Below, one piece after another: positions 1 through 7,927 of a DNA stretch of 46,168 nucleotides. The notes beneath the pieces are model-generated. The model had not been told where the DNA came from and searched no databases. It saw only the letters and a program-made list of their open reading frames with translations. Origin of the DNA: Pseudomonas fluorescens. GTDB lineage: Bacteria; Pseudomonadota; Alphaproteobacteria; UBA2136; UBA6156. A program made the position numbers and the translations under genes. The stretch spans positions 1 to 46,168 of the forward strand of contig QFOU01000004.1 in assembly GCA_003241595.1 (NCBI GenBank), read 5' to 3'. The number at the start of each line of letters is the position of its first letter. Position 1 is the stretch's first letter.

Positions 1-1
1 C

Positions 2-3000
2 TACGCCTCAGGCAGCTTCGATGTCTGCCGTAACACCACTAACGGCTGGGAAACCCTCACCACAAGCGCCGGTGCCTCGGGCGACCGCATTACTTCCGGT
101 ACCACCGGCATGTACACCTATAACAATACATCGGCCACCATCGCCACTAACGGTGTGGAGCGCATCGTGGTCGGCACCAACGGTAACGTCGGTATCGGTA
201 TCCAACCGGTCAGCGGCTATGCACTGGGTGTTTCGGGGAGCCTCTACACCCGCGGCCGCTTCGATCTCGCCAACAACGGCCAGGCCGTGCATATCGGTAC
301 CAACGCCGGCAGCAGCGCCAATACCGATGGTGTCGTTATCGGCTACGGCGCCGGCAGCAACAGCAATGTCGATCAGGTCAGTCTCATCGGCTGGCTGGCG
401 GGCGAATATAACGAAGGTACCAACGTCACCGGCGTGGGCCGCCAAGCCGCCCAATACAACAAGGGCGATGGCGTGCTAGCCTTCGGAGATGGTGCCGCCC
501 AGGGCAACCAGGGCGATGCCGTGTTCGCAATTGGTGACGAAGCCGCACATAGCAACACCGCCAACACCGTCGTGGCCTTCGGGTCCGGCGCGGCGCGCAA
601 CAACTCGGGCACGTCCGTCATCGCATTAGGTAACTTTGCCGCGCAGAATAATGGCGGGGCCAACGTCACCGCTGTCGGACACTCGGCCGTGAATAGCAAT
701 ATGTTCACCAACGTCACCGGCCTTGGCTACAACGCCCAACCCACTGCCAACAATCAGGTCATGCTGGGCGATACCAACATTACCGCAGTCTCCACTTCCG
801 GTATCTATTATGGTAAGGGCCTCTATGTCTCCGGCCTGGTTTCGGCCACTTCCATTACCATTAATGGTCAACCCATTGCATCCAGCAACGGCGCATCTAC
901 CTACGCCTCCCTCACCGATATTAAGTATGATAAAGCAAATTATAACCTCTCTGGCCCCTCCGGAATCACGAGCGCGTCGACAGGTCTCCAATATTCAACC
1001 GCATTCGGTATCAACGCCCTGTCCAACCCGACGTACAATGGTGTAAATAGCACCGCTTTTGGTGCGAGTGCTCTGGCCAGCAACACCGGAGATGAAAATA
1101 CCGCTGTCGGTTCCTTTGCCCTCTCCTCCAACACCACTGCGCTAGCGAATACGGCCGTCGGTTCTGTAGCACTTCAATATAATACAACCGGCAGCTCGAA
1201 CTCAGCATTCGGTGCGGCCGCACTTGCCACGAATGCAACAGGGTCTGGTAACACCGCAGTCGGTACGTCAGCCCTCCAAGGTCTTTCAACCGGTAGTTAC
1301 AATACAGCCATGGGCAGCGGCGCACTCAAGAACCCAACGAAACTGAACCACGTGGTAGCCATTGGCTATAGGGCCGGCTACGGTAGCGCCATCAACACCA
1401 GCAGCACCAACTCGGTCTTTATCGGGTCTTATGCAGGCAATGCCATTACCACGGGTAACAGTAACACCCTTATCGGCTATAACACCGGCGCCGGCATTAC
1501 CACCGGCCACAACAACCTGGTTATCGGTACCAACCTTAGCCCGTTCAGCAATACCGGCTCCAACCAACTCAATATCGCCAATGCCATTTTTGGCGACTAC
1601 GGCACCTCACTAGCGGCTAAAATCGGTATTAATGTCACCTCGCCCACCACCCATCTCGAAGTCTCCGGCACCATCTCCGCCACCCAGATTCTCATCAACG
1701 GTGTGGCCGTGACCGCAGGCAGCACACCCGACCGTATCGTCTCCGGCAGTACGTCAATGATCGCCGCCTCCGGCACCATCAGCGCCCTCACCAGCAGCTT
1801 CCGCATCTCCGATACCACGGCCGCCTCCACTTTGGCCAATCTTAATGCAAGTACCAGTGGAATCTCGCGCATTCGCTTCGGCCATGCCACAGGCTATCAA
1901 TTGGGCATTGGCCGCGAAGGGAACAACGGCTTCATCGACTACCCCAACCGCTTCGCCATCCGCATGGGGACAGTAAACGCAAGCTCCGGGGCCTCCAACA
2001 CCACCATCATGAACTTCGATAGCAGCGGCAACGTCGGCATCGGTGGCCTCACCACCGCCCAAACCGTGCTGCATGTCTCCGGCACCCTGCGGATTGCCAA
2101 CGGCGGAGAAGCCTGCGATACCAACCGCCTTGGTGCCATCCGTTATACCAGCGGCACCTTCTCCATCTGCCAGAACACCACCAATGGCTGGGAATCTCTC
2201 GCCACCTCCGGCAGTAGCACTACCGACCGCATCATCTCCGGCACCACCGGTGTCTACACTTACAACAATACCTCGGCCACCATCGCCACCGCGGGTGTAG
2301 AGCGCCTGATCGTCGGCACCAACGGCAATGTGGGTATCCGAGTCCAACCCACCACCTATACACTGGACATCAGCGGCACCGCCATGTCGCGCGGAGATCC
2401 ATCCGGATGGCTAACCGCCGACCGGGCGAATCCAACACGCATTTCCGGATTCTACGCGACCAACGGTCTAACCCGCCTCTGGGACAGTGTCGGCGGAGAC
2501 CGCCTGGTCATCAACACCACCAACGGTAACGTCGGTATCGGAACGTTGGCTCCCAACAGCTCACTAGAAGTAAGTGGAACATTTAAAACGACACGCTCTG
2601 GTGAAGGTATTCTCTGGACAGGTCGCTCCGACTCCCTTGTGGACATTACTCAGGATACCTCCTCCACACTGCGCACCATGAGCATTCACCCTGGTATTTC
2701 CGCAAGCAACGTATTCCAAGTATATACAAACATCGGCGGCACATATTATAGCGCATTGGCAGTTGCCAATGGAACACGAGCCGTCGGTATCAATACAAGC
2801 ATTCCAAGCACGACATTGCACGTGGCCGGAACCCTCCGCCTCGGGAATGGCGGCGAAACGTGCGATACCTACCGTATCGGTGCCATCCGCTATAGCGGCG
2901 GCAGCTTCTCGGTCTGTGCCAACACTTCTAACGGCTGGGAATCCCTCGCCACCAGCGCAGGCATAAACTCCGACCGCATCACCTCCGGCACGCTCGCACA

Positions 3001-4072
3001 AGTGATCGCCCAAACCGCGGGTACGGTTCAGATCAGCTCCACCGGACTCTTCTTTAACTACGGCGGCAATAACGATACCCGCCTCGAACTCGGAAGCGGA
3101 GCAACGGGTAACCGCAACTCTTATATCGATTTCGTCGGCGACACGACCTACACCGACTACGGCCTCCGCCTATGGCGTATCGGCGGTGCCAATTCCGATT
3201 CCCAGCTCCTCCACCGTGGTACGGGTAACCTGCAACTCAACGTCGTAGATGCAGGCTACATGACCATCTACACCAACAATACCGAACGCTTGCGCATTAC
3301 TTCCAGTAGCTTTATAGGTATTGGCACAACCTCGCCTCTCAAAAAACTCCATGTTGCATCAAGCGACTCCATGGCCGGCATCTTACTCGAACGTACCAGC
3401 GCCGACAGCAATGGCCCCGTATTTGTCTTCAAAAAATCTCGCGAAGGTGCTTTAGCCCAATCCGGCGATAGTCTGGGCTCACTCTTTACATCAAACGTGA
3501 TCAATACCGACGGTACTATCCGTGACAATTACTTCATTAGCACCTACGCCTCCGAAAACCATACAGCGACCGGTGTCGGTAACCAAATTGTTTTCCGTAC
3601 GGTTCCCAATGGCTCTCTGGCTGGCCAAGACCGCATGATCATTACAAATGATGGTAACGTCGGTATCGGCGTCAGCAACACGCTGGGCTATAAACTCTAC
3701 GTCGCCGGTAACGCCTATTCCACCGGTACATGGGGTGCCTCGGATGCCCGCTTCAAGGAGAACATCCACTCCATGACAGGGCTACTGAACACCGTCGCCA
3801 AACTCCGTCCGGTCACCTTCACCTGGAATGCCAAGGCACCGGTCAAGGATGATAAGAACGAACAGATCGGTCTGATCGCGCAGGAAGTGGAAGCCGTGTA
3901 TCCCGACCTCGTCCGTACGAATACCGACGGCTACAAAGCGGTCGCCTACGACAAACTCAGCGTGCTCCTCCTCGGCGCGGTCAAGGAACTAAAGTCCGAG
4001 AACGACACGCTGAAGGCGCAGAACGACGCGATCCTCAAACGCCTCGAAGCCCTCGAAGCCAAAACCCACTAA
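2..4072 (+). CDS. Fibre-like surface protein with C-terminal Peptidase_S74 autochaperone domain (5' partial)
   Basis: The frame is open from base 2, so the start lies outside the window; 1356 residues are visible. Two arrays of YadA-head-like repeats (GxxAAxxN and NTAxGxxAL patterns) lie at about 300-740 and 1040-1330. Cys-pair modules of the form C-x3-R-x-GAIRY-x4-F-x2-C recur, and NGNVGIG turns punctuate the beta-rich stalk. From base 3740 the Ser-Asp pair of SDARFKENI begins a Peptidase_S74 intramolecular chaperone domain. In phage endosialidases and tail spikes this domain trimerises the fibre and then cuts itself off before that Ser. The last 35 residues (VKELKSENDTLKAQ and on) look like a coiled coil. 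No phage structural genes are nearby, so I infer a cell-surface fibre or adhesin. A hairpin terminator follows directly. Confidence 0.85.
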   Translation, partial: YASGSFDVCRNTTNGWETLTTSAGASGDRITSGTTGMYTYNNTSATIATNGVERIVVGTNGNVGIGIQPVSGYALGVSGSLYTRGRFDLANNGQAVHIGTNAGSSANTDGVVIGYGAGSNSNVDQVSLIGWLAGEYNEGTNVTGVGRQAAQYNKGDGVLAFGDGAAQGNQGDAVFAIGDEAAHSNTANTVVAFGSGAARNNSGTSVIALGNFAAQNNGGANVTAVGHSAVNSNMFTNVTGLGYNAQPTANNQVMLGDTNITAVSTSGIYYGKGLYVSGLVSATSITINGQPIASSNGASTYASLTDIKYDKANYNLSGPSGITSASTGLQYSTAFGINALSNPTYNGVNSTAFGASALASNTGDENTAVGSFALSSNTTALANTAVGSVALQYNTTGSSNSAFGAAALATNATGSGNTAVGTSALQGLSTGSYNTAMGSGALKNPTKLNHVVAIGYRAGYGSAINTSSTNSVFIGSYAGNAITTGNSNTLIGYNTGAGITTGHNNLVIGTNLSPFSNTGSNQLNIANAIFGDYGTSLAAKIGINVTSPTTHLEVSGTISATQILINGVAVTAGSTPDRIVSGSTSMIAASGTISALTSSFRISDTTAASTLANLNASTSGISRIRFGHATGYQLGIGREGNNGFIDYPNRFAIRMGTVNASSGASNTTIMNFDSSGNVGIGGLTTAQTVLHVSGTLRIANGGEACDTNRLGAIRYTSGTFSICQNTTNGWESLATSGSSTTDRIISGTTGVYTYNNTSATIATAGVERLIVGTNGNVGIRVQPTTYTLDISGTAMSRGDPSGWLTADRANPTRISGFYATNGLTRLWDSVGGDRLVINTTNGNVGIGTLAPNSSLEVSGTFKTTRSGEGILWTGRSDSLVDITQDTSSTLRTMSIHPGISASNVFQVYTNIGGTYYSALAVANGTRAVGINTSIPSTTLHVAGTLRLGNGGETCDTYRIGAIRYSGGSFSVCANTSNGWESLATSAGINSDRITSGTLAQVIAQTAGTVQISSTGLFFNYGGNNDTRLELGSGATGNRNSYIDFVGDTTYTDYGLRLWRIGGANSDSQLLHRGTGNLQLNVVDAGYMTIYTNNTERLRITSSSFIGIGTTSPLKKLHVASSDSMAGILLERTSADSNGPVFVFKKSREGALAQSGDSLGSLFTSNVINTDGTIRDNYFISTYASENHTATGVGNQIVFRTVPNGSLAGQDRMIITNDGNVGIGVSNTLGYKLYVAGNAYSTGTWGASDARFKENIHSMTGLLNTVAKLRPVTFTWNAKAPVKDDKNEQIGLIAQEVEAVYPDLVRTNTDGYKAVAYDKLSVLLLGAVKELKSENDTLKAQNDAILKRLEALEAKTH
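2068..2349 (+). repeat. Repeated fibre module, copy B
   Basis: This stretch encodes a beta-strand lead-in, the Cys-pair segment (CDTNRLGAIRY, then FSICQNTTNGWESL), a DRI-SGTTGVYTYNNTS segment and VGTNGNVGI. A partial copy occupies bases 2-205 and reads nearly the same from FDVCRNTTNGWETL through VGTNGNVGIGIQP. A third copy of the first half lies at about 2815-2970 (CDTYRIGAIRY, FSVCANTSNGWESL). The copies are similar at amino-acid level and partly at DNA level, so internal duplication or recombination within the fibre gene is likely. Confidence 0.75.
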
Positions 4073-4075
4073 ACC

Positions 4076-4099
4076 AAAGGCGCCAAAAGGCGCCTTTTC
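4076..4099 (+). terminator. Rho-independent terminator of the left fibre gene
   Basis: Perfect inverted repeat AAAGGCGCC / GGCGCCTTT with an AAAA loop, followed by T residues, starting 4 nt after the TAA stop. Confidence 0.85.
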
Positions 4100-4123
4100 T
4101 CTCGACATCCCCAATCCACAACT

Positions 4124-4263
4124 ACGAAGAAGAAGCCCCCGCGCAGGCGGCCCCAATAGCTAAAATAGGCGGTTCCTGTTTTTGTTTCTAACGATCACGC
4201 CGTGTACGAACGTACACAAGGGTCGGCAAAACAAAAATCAGGGGCCGTTTTGGCCCCTGCCTT
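4124..4263 (-). repeat. Structured intergenic repeat element, copy E1
   Basis: About 140 nt that shares three identical blocks with 16714-16837: a 29-nt block at 4124-4152, CGGTTCCTGTTT, and a 24-nt block at the right end containing AGGGGCC-GTTTT-GGCCCCT. Between the blocks the sequence differs but the fold is kept. An outer stem pairs CCTGTTTTTGTTT with AAACAAAAATCAGG and encloses a central hairpin GTGTAC-GAAC-GTACAC. On the minus strand the AGGGGCC hairpin is followed by GATTTTTGTTTT and can terminate the lipoprotein gene at 4278-4694. I do not recognise it as a named RNA family. Confidence 0.7.
4226..4258 (-). terminator. Terminator of the lipoprotein gene (edge of E1)
   Basis: AGGGGCC / GGCCCCT stem with a 5-nt loop. 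On the minus strand it is followed by a T-rich run, about 20 nt beyond the stop at 4278. Confidence 0.75.
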
Positions 4264-4277
4264 AACTACAAAGAACC

Positions 4278-4694
4278 TTATTCAGCACGAATGAAGGAGT
4301 AGACCACATTCCCCATGGGGCTCACCATGCAGTGGAACCGCACGGCGCGCTGCTCACCCATGGTACCGGCCGGACGTCCGTACCACAGGCCGTTCCCATC
4401 ATAAATGGCGCCGATCTGCTGGTTACCCACGGCCTGACGGGGGGTGGTCAGTACCAGACCGCTGGCATTGAATTGCAGGGCGCGGAAGGCCTCACCAAAC
4501 GCCTCGCGCTGGGCGCGGGCGGCATGGTTGGCACATTGGGCCAACACAGGGGTCGCCGGAGCATCCGGCACCGAAGGTACGGCCACATACTTAACCTGCT
4601 GGCCGGCACAACTGCCCAGCATGCCCACCACACCGGCCAATGCCAGCATGCTCAGCCAGCTTTTCCAACTTTGTAGATCCTGTACAGGTGCCAT
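4278..4694 (-). CDS. Small lipoprotein of unknown function
   Basis: 138 residues with the start at ATG 4694, preceded by GGGAGGG 7 nt upstream. The longer reading from 4742 has no comparable ribosome site. A hydrophobic segment (LSMLALAGVVGML) ends in GSC, with Cys29 as the likely lipidated residue, so the mature protein should be membrane-anchored. The rest has no catalytic motif I recognise; a C-terminal Cys lies near VRFHCMVSP. A hairpin (ATAACC / GGTTAT) lies in the leader just ahead of the ribosome site, a layout also seen at 19504 and 20124. The gene stands alone between two terminators. Confidence 0.75.
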   Translation of the reverse strand: MAPVQDLQSWKSWLSMLALAGVVGMLGSCAGQQVKYVAVPSVPDAPATPVLAQCANHAARAQREAFGEAFRALQFNASGLVLTTPRQAVGNQQIGAIYDGNGLWYGRPAGTMGEQRAVRFHCMVSPMGNVVYSFIRAE

Positions 4695-4812
4695 GATAGC
4701 CCTCCCTTTTCGATAACCGTTCGGGTTATAATCTGGATGCAAAGCCTAACGGCCTTACTTCGTATACTGTATGCATATAAAGCAATCCTCTGAAAAAACA
4801 AGCCCCCACCCC

Positions 4813-4845
4813 ACACAAAAGCAAAGGGAGCCGCTCCGGCTCCCT
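4813..4845 (-). terminator. Terminator of the cmk operon
   Basis: AGGGAGCC / GGCTCCCT stem with a 5-nt loop. On the minus strand it is followed by TTTGCTTTTG, about 26 nt after the cmk stop. Confidence 0.8.
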
Positions 4846-4870
4846 GAATACACAGTAAATGTATATGTAT

Positions 4871-5605
4871 TTAACGCGGGATCCTGGCCTCAATCACTTC
4901 ACACGCGGCCGCAAATACACCGGCAGCATCCAGATGGGTACCATCAATCACGGTCGCATCCTCGCAGACAAGGGTATTGTCCTTGTCGCGGGCATCACGG
5001 GCCGCCACTTGCTGAATGACCATCTCAAGCGGCGTCATATCGCCCTTGGCACTCGCTTCCAGCCAACGCCGACGCCCACGCTCTTCCACGTCGGCCGTCA
5101 AAAACAGTTTGATCTCAGCTTGCGGGCAAATCCGTGCACCAGTATCTCTTCCATCCAGAATCACGCCCACCAGCGGCTTCCACTTGGCCGCATAGTTGAC
5201 CTGAAACTCTTTCAGAGCCGCACGGACGGCGGGCTGAACCGCCACCACGCTGGCCAGCAAGCCGATCTCAAGGCTGCGGATCTCCTCCGTCACTTCCACA
5301 CCGTCCAGCCACACGCCAAATACGTTGTCGCCCTTGTGGCGGAAATCAAATTGCAGGTTCTTGGCCGCCGCTTCCGCCAATACGGTGTCATGCGGATCCT
5401 GACCGGCTTTGACCATGGTCAGCGCCACGGCGCGATACACGGCACCGGTATCTAAAAACTTGAGGCGATATTTACGCGCCAGCGCCTTGGCCAACGTACC
5501 CTTACCACTGCTGGTCGGGCCATCCAGCGTCACCGCCACGCCGGCTAACGGGTTACGGCTCAGATCAGCAGGAAAAAGCTGGGTATCAGTATCGGTCATC
5601 ATCAC
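4871..5605 (-). CDS. cmk: Cytidylate kinase
   Basis: Transfers phosphate from ATP to CMP or dCMP in pyrimidine nucleotide synthesis and salvage in the cytoplasm. The P-loop GPTSSGKGT is at residues 29-37, followed by the LKFLDTGAVYRAVAL substrate segment typical of the family, then ILDGRDTGARICPQA and a lid region with RGRRRWLEA. At 244 residues it is slightly longer than the usual 220-230 because of an N-terminal tail. The start is one of three adjacent codons (GTG 5605, ATG 5602, ATG 5599). It overlaps the upstream membrane-protein gene by up to 20 nt, so the two are translationally coupled. The aroA and rpsA genes that often flank cmk are absent here. Confidence 0.93.
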   Translation of the reverse strand: MMMTDTDTQLFPADLSRNPLAGVAVTLDGPTSSGKGTLAKALARKYRLKFLDTGAVYRAVALTMVKAGQDPHDTVLAEAAAKNLQFDFRHKGDNVFGVWLDGVEVTEEIRSLEIGLLASVVAVQPAVRAALKEFQVNYAAKWKPLVGVILDGRDTGARICPQAEIKLFLTADVEERGRRRWLEASAKGDMTPLEMVIQQVAARDARDKDNTLVCEDATVIDGTHLDAAGVFAAACEVIEARIPR

Positions 5606-6230
5606 GGTCCATGCGGGTTGGGTCTTGGGTGACCGAGCGCGTGTAATCGGTCCGCTCGCTCACCGCCGTATAGGCCTTCCCTTTTGCCATGCTCAGCCAC
5701 ATATAGCCACCAAAATTCAAGATCCCGAACAAACTGGCCATCGGCAACGGGTTCCACCCGGTCAGGCTGTCCACCAAGCTCCCGAATACCGATAAGTTGA
5801 AGGCCAACGTCAAGGCCAGCTCCTGCTTGCCGAACCATCCCATGTCCCGTAAACGCATCCGCGTCAGCGGCAACAGGGCCAGCAGCAGTACATTATTAAA
5901 GGCACCCGACCAATCCACATGGAAGGCCTGCTCCGCCTGCCCGCCCCCCAACAGGTTGCCAAATGAGCTGAAACTGTTGCCCATGCTGTTCATATGGCCC
6001 TGCAAGGCCGCCACATCACCAGAGTTAACGGCCGCGTCCATCCCCTGCCCCATGTTGGCAAGGTTCATCAAGGGGCCGAAAAAGTGGCCAGTCGAATCCC
6101 CCACCCCCACCACCATCAAAATCAAACCCGGTATGGTGGCCACGGTCAACGCAATGGCAAATTCCTTACGACCGATTCGCCGCCACGGCGCCAGATACCA
6201 CGCTAAAAACGCTTGTAATTGCTCAGGCAT
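5586..6230 (-). CDS. DUF805-like multi-pass membrane protein
   Basis: 214 residues with three or four hydrophobic segments. The N-terminal WRRIGRKEFAIAL and the later LTRMRLRDMGWFG resemble the two signature patches of DUF805 inner-membrane proteins (GR-x-R-x-EFW and R-x-R-D-x-G-x-xG). A Gly/Ser/Asn-rich loop at residues 60-95 is unusual for that family. The function of DUF805 proteins is not known. It is the middle gene of a three-gene operon, starting 3 nt after the upstream stop and overlapping cmk. The family assignment rests on short motifs. Confidence 0.6.
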   Translation of the reverse strand: MPEQLQAFLAWYLAPWRRIGRKEFAIALTVATIPGLILMVVGVGDSTGHFFGPLMNLANMGQGMDAAVNSGDVAALQGHMNSMGNSFSSFGNLLGGGQAEQAFHVDWSGAFNNVLLLALLPLTRMRLRDMGWFGKQELALTLAFNLSVFGSLVDSLTGWNPLPMASLFGILNFGGYMWLSMAKGKAYTAVSERTDYTRSVTQDPTRMDRDDDRY

Positions 6231-6233
6231 GTT

Positions 6234-6674
6234 CTAATTGAAGGCTCCCTTCGCCGCCGCAGGGATTTGCGGCAGCCCGGGCACCAGCTTATAACTTTCC
6301 ACGGCAGTGTCCAGCAGTAAGCGGCTGGTGGTGGATTCGGCCAGCGCAGCCAGCAGAATGCAATCATTCACAAAGGTGTCGCACTTGCGCTGCAGGCGCG
6401 GGGTCAACGGCTCGCCATCGGCAGGGAACGGACTCGCCGCGGTCGCCTCTCGAATGCTGACCCCCATGCGCTGACGCTCATCGGCGGGCATACGCACAAA
6501 GTCGCTCACCAGTTTCAACCACTCATTGCGCGGTAAACCAAGGGCAAGCTCCTGACCCGCCACATTTAATGTCACGCGCAACGTCACCATCTCCAATCCC
6601 GCAATAGCTTCAGCTACACCATAAGATGTTGAATCAAAATCAGTTTCAGATGCATAGGCAGGTCGAGTCGTCAT
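6234..6674 (-). CDS. Hypothetical protein, first gene of the cmk operon
   Basis: 146 residues, soluble, with no signal peptide or membrane segment. The middle (VTLRVTLNVAGQELALGL) looks beta-rich and the rest helical. I do not recognise a family or a catalytic motif. The ribosome site is weak (AGGGTG ahead of ATG 6674). It is followed with a 3-nt gap by the DUF805-like gene and then cmk, so the three are probably co-transcribed. The gene starts about 140 nt from, and divergent to, the tRNA-Ala gene. Confidence 0.65.
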   Translation of the reverse strand: MTTRPAYASETDFDSTSYGVAEAIAGLEMVTLRVTLNVAGQELALGLPRNEWLKLVSDFVRMPADERQRMGVSIREATAASPFPADGEPLTPRLQRKCDTFVNDCILLAALAESTTSRLLLDTAVESYKLVPGLPQIPAAAKGAFN

Positions 6675-6736
6675 GCGGGCACCCTACGCCACCCAAAAAA
6701 AGCGAACCAGAGGGGGTGCGATATCTCTCATCACTC

Positions 6737-6765
6737 TTGACAACGCCGCTGCCTACCCGTAAATC
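6737..6765 (+). promoter_or_regulatory. Sigma-70 type promoter for tRNA-Ala
   Basis: TTGACA (6737-6742), 17-nt spacer, TAAATC (6760-6765). Predicted start about 40 nt before the mature tRNA 5' end. Confidence 0.6.
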
Positions 6766-6811
6766 ACACCCCGTAGCGCCGCTCGACTTCAAATCGAACC
6801 GGAATGCACAC

Positions 6812-6887
<76 letters not shown>

Positions 6888-6900
6888 GAGATTTGAAAAA

Positions 6901-6928
6901 ACGCCTCCCAACAGGGAGGTGTTCTTTT
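6901..6928. terminator. Bidirectional terminator between tRNA-Ala and the aspartoacylase-like gene
   Basis: CGCCTCCC / GGGAGGTG stem with an AACA loop. T-rich on the plus side (GTTCTTTT) and TTTTTT on the minus side, so it can end both the tRNA transcript and the suf-side transcript. Confidence 0.8.
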
Positions 6929-6956
6929 CTCAATCTCCCACAACTCCTAACAAGCT

Positions 6957-7925
6957 TTAACCCCGTTCAAATTTGACTCTTCGCTTCAATAGAAACAAAG
7001 CTTCTTCGCCAGGATACATAATTCGCGTCTGCGGCGGAGCAAACAGCACATGTCCATCCTCAGTCGCGCAATATTCACGTTCAGGGTCCCGCGCAAGAAC
7101 ATCACCAGCCCGAACATTCTCAAAATCAAGAAACACGCGGCTTAACTCAGCCTCCGGATGGTGAAGCACTAACGCATCGTACACATAATACGAATAAGCA
7201 TCAGAAAATTCACGCTCATACCCTAAATCTTGTGAAAGGGCCGGAATCATATCCAAAGCTTCAAGAAACTCGACAACAGTCTGAACAGACCGCCGCAACG
7301 ATTGCTCAGAGTAATGCCCACCAACCTCAACACCAAGCGTGGAAGTTGCCCCATGTCCATAAAACGCAATTGCAGGCATTCCCAACTGTACGTTCAACAT
7401 GTTTTCCAAAACCGTGTCCATATCAAAAGTGCGACAAAGCTTAAACGCTTCAGGCCCACGTCCCACAATCACCATAGGGCGGGTGGGCTGAGTTGTACTG
7501 TGAATATCAAGAGCGTAATCAAATGTCCGCCACACAGGCAAAACCTCAAGAGCACGCTGTTCTTCATAAGTTCGACCTTGCAAATCAGCAAACGGCAAAC
7601 GATTCATATTTACATCGACAAACCGTGACGCTCGCACATCTTCAAGACATGCCGCGGCCCAAAAACGCCGCGATGCTTCCAAATTATTTATTAAAAAAAC
7701 AACACGCCCCCGACGCAAAATCTGATTCAGTGGCTTCTGCTGCAAAAAATAATGCACAGCAGCCAATCCAGCCGGTTCATCACCATGCGTCATAATGGTA
7801 ATGCCGACAGTCGGACCTGCCTGTTCCGCATGAAAATCAATTGCCCCTAAAACACCATCCACAGAGTGCTTTGCCAGAAAATCCCATGTCGTTTTTAAAT
7901 AACTGGGCAAATTGACAACATCCAT
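6957..7925 (-). CDS. Succinylglutamate desuccinylase / aspartoacylase family zinc hydrolase
   Basis: 322 residues of the M14-like AstE/AspA fold. Zinc ligands are visible: THGDEPAG with His47 and Glu50, and DIHSTTQP with His142. The later GVEVGGH supplies the usual catalytic Glu. Members remove acyl groups from N-acyl amino acids or related amides in the cytoplasm; the substrate here cannot be told from sequence. Its ATG lies 2 nt beyond the sufS stop, with GGGGTAGG just upstream, so it is the last gene of the suf transcript. Base composition looks lower in GC than sufS, which suggests a later addition. No arginine-catabolism genes are adjacent, so AstE itself is unlikely. Confidence 0.82.
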   Translation of the reverse strand: MDVVNLPSYLKTTWDFLAKHSVDGVLGAIDFHAEQAGPTVGITIMTHGDEPAGLAAVHYFLQQKPLNQILRRGRVVFLINNLEASRRFWAAACLEDVRASRFVDVNMNRLPFADLQGRTYEEQRALEVLPVWRTFDYALDIHSTTQPTRPMVIVGRGPEAFKLCRTFDMDTVLENMLNVQLGMPAIAFYGHGATSTLGVEVGGHYSEQSLRRSVQTVVEFLEALDMIPALSQDLGYEREFSDAYSYYVYDALVLHHPEAELSRVFLDFENVRAGDVLARDPEREYCATEDGHVLFAPPQTRIMYPGEEALFLLKRRVKFERG

Positions 7926-7927
7926 TC

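Noticed and set aside
1..4072. Prophage remnant suggested by the tail-fibre-like domains
   Set aside because: No capsid, portal, terminase, lysis or integrase gene appears within the window; only the fibre is phage-like.
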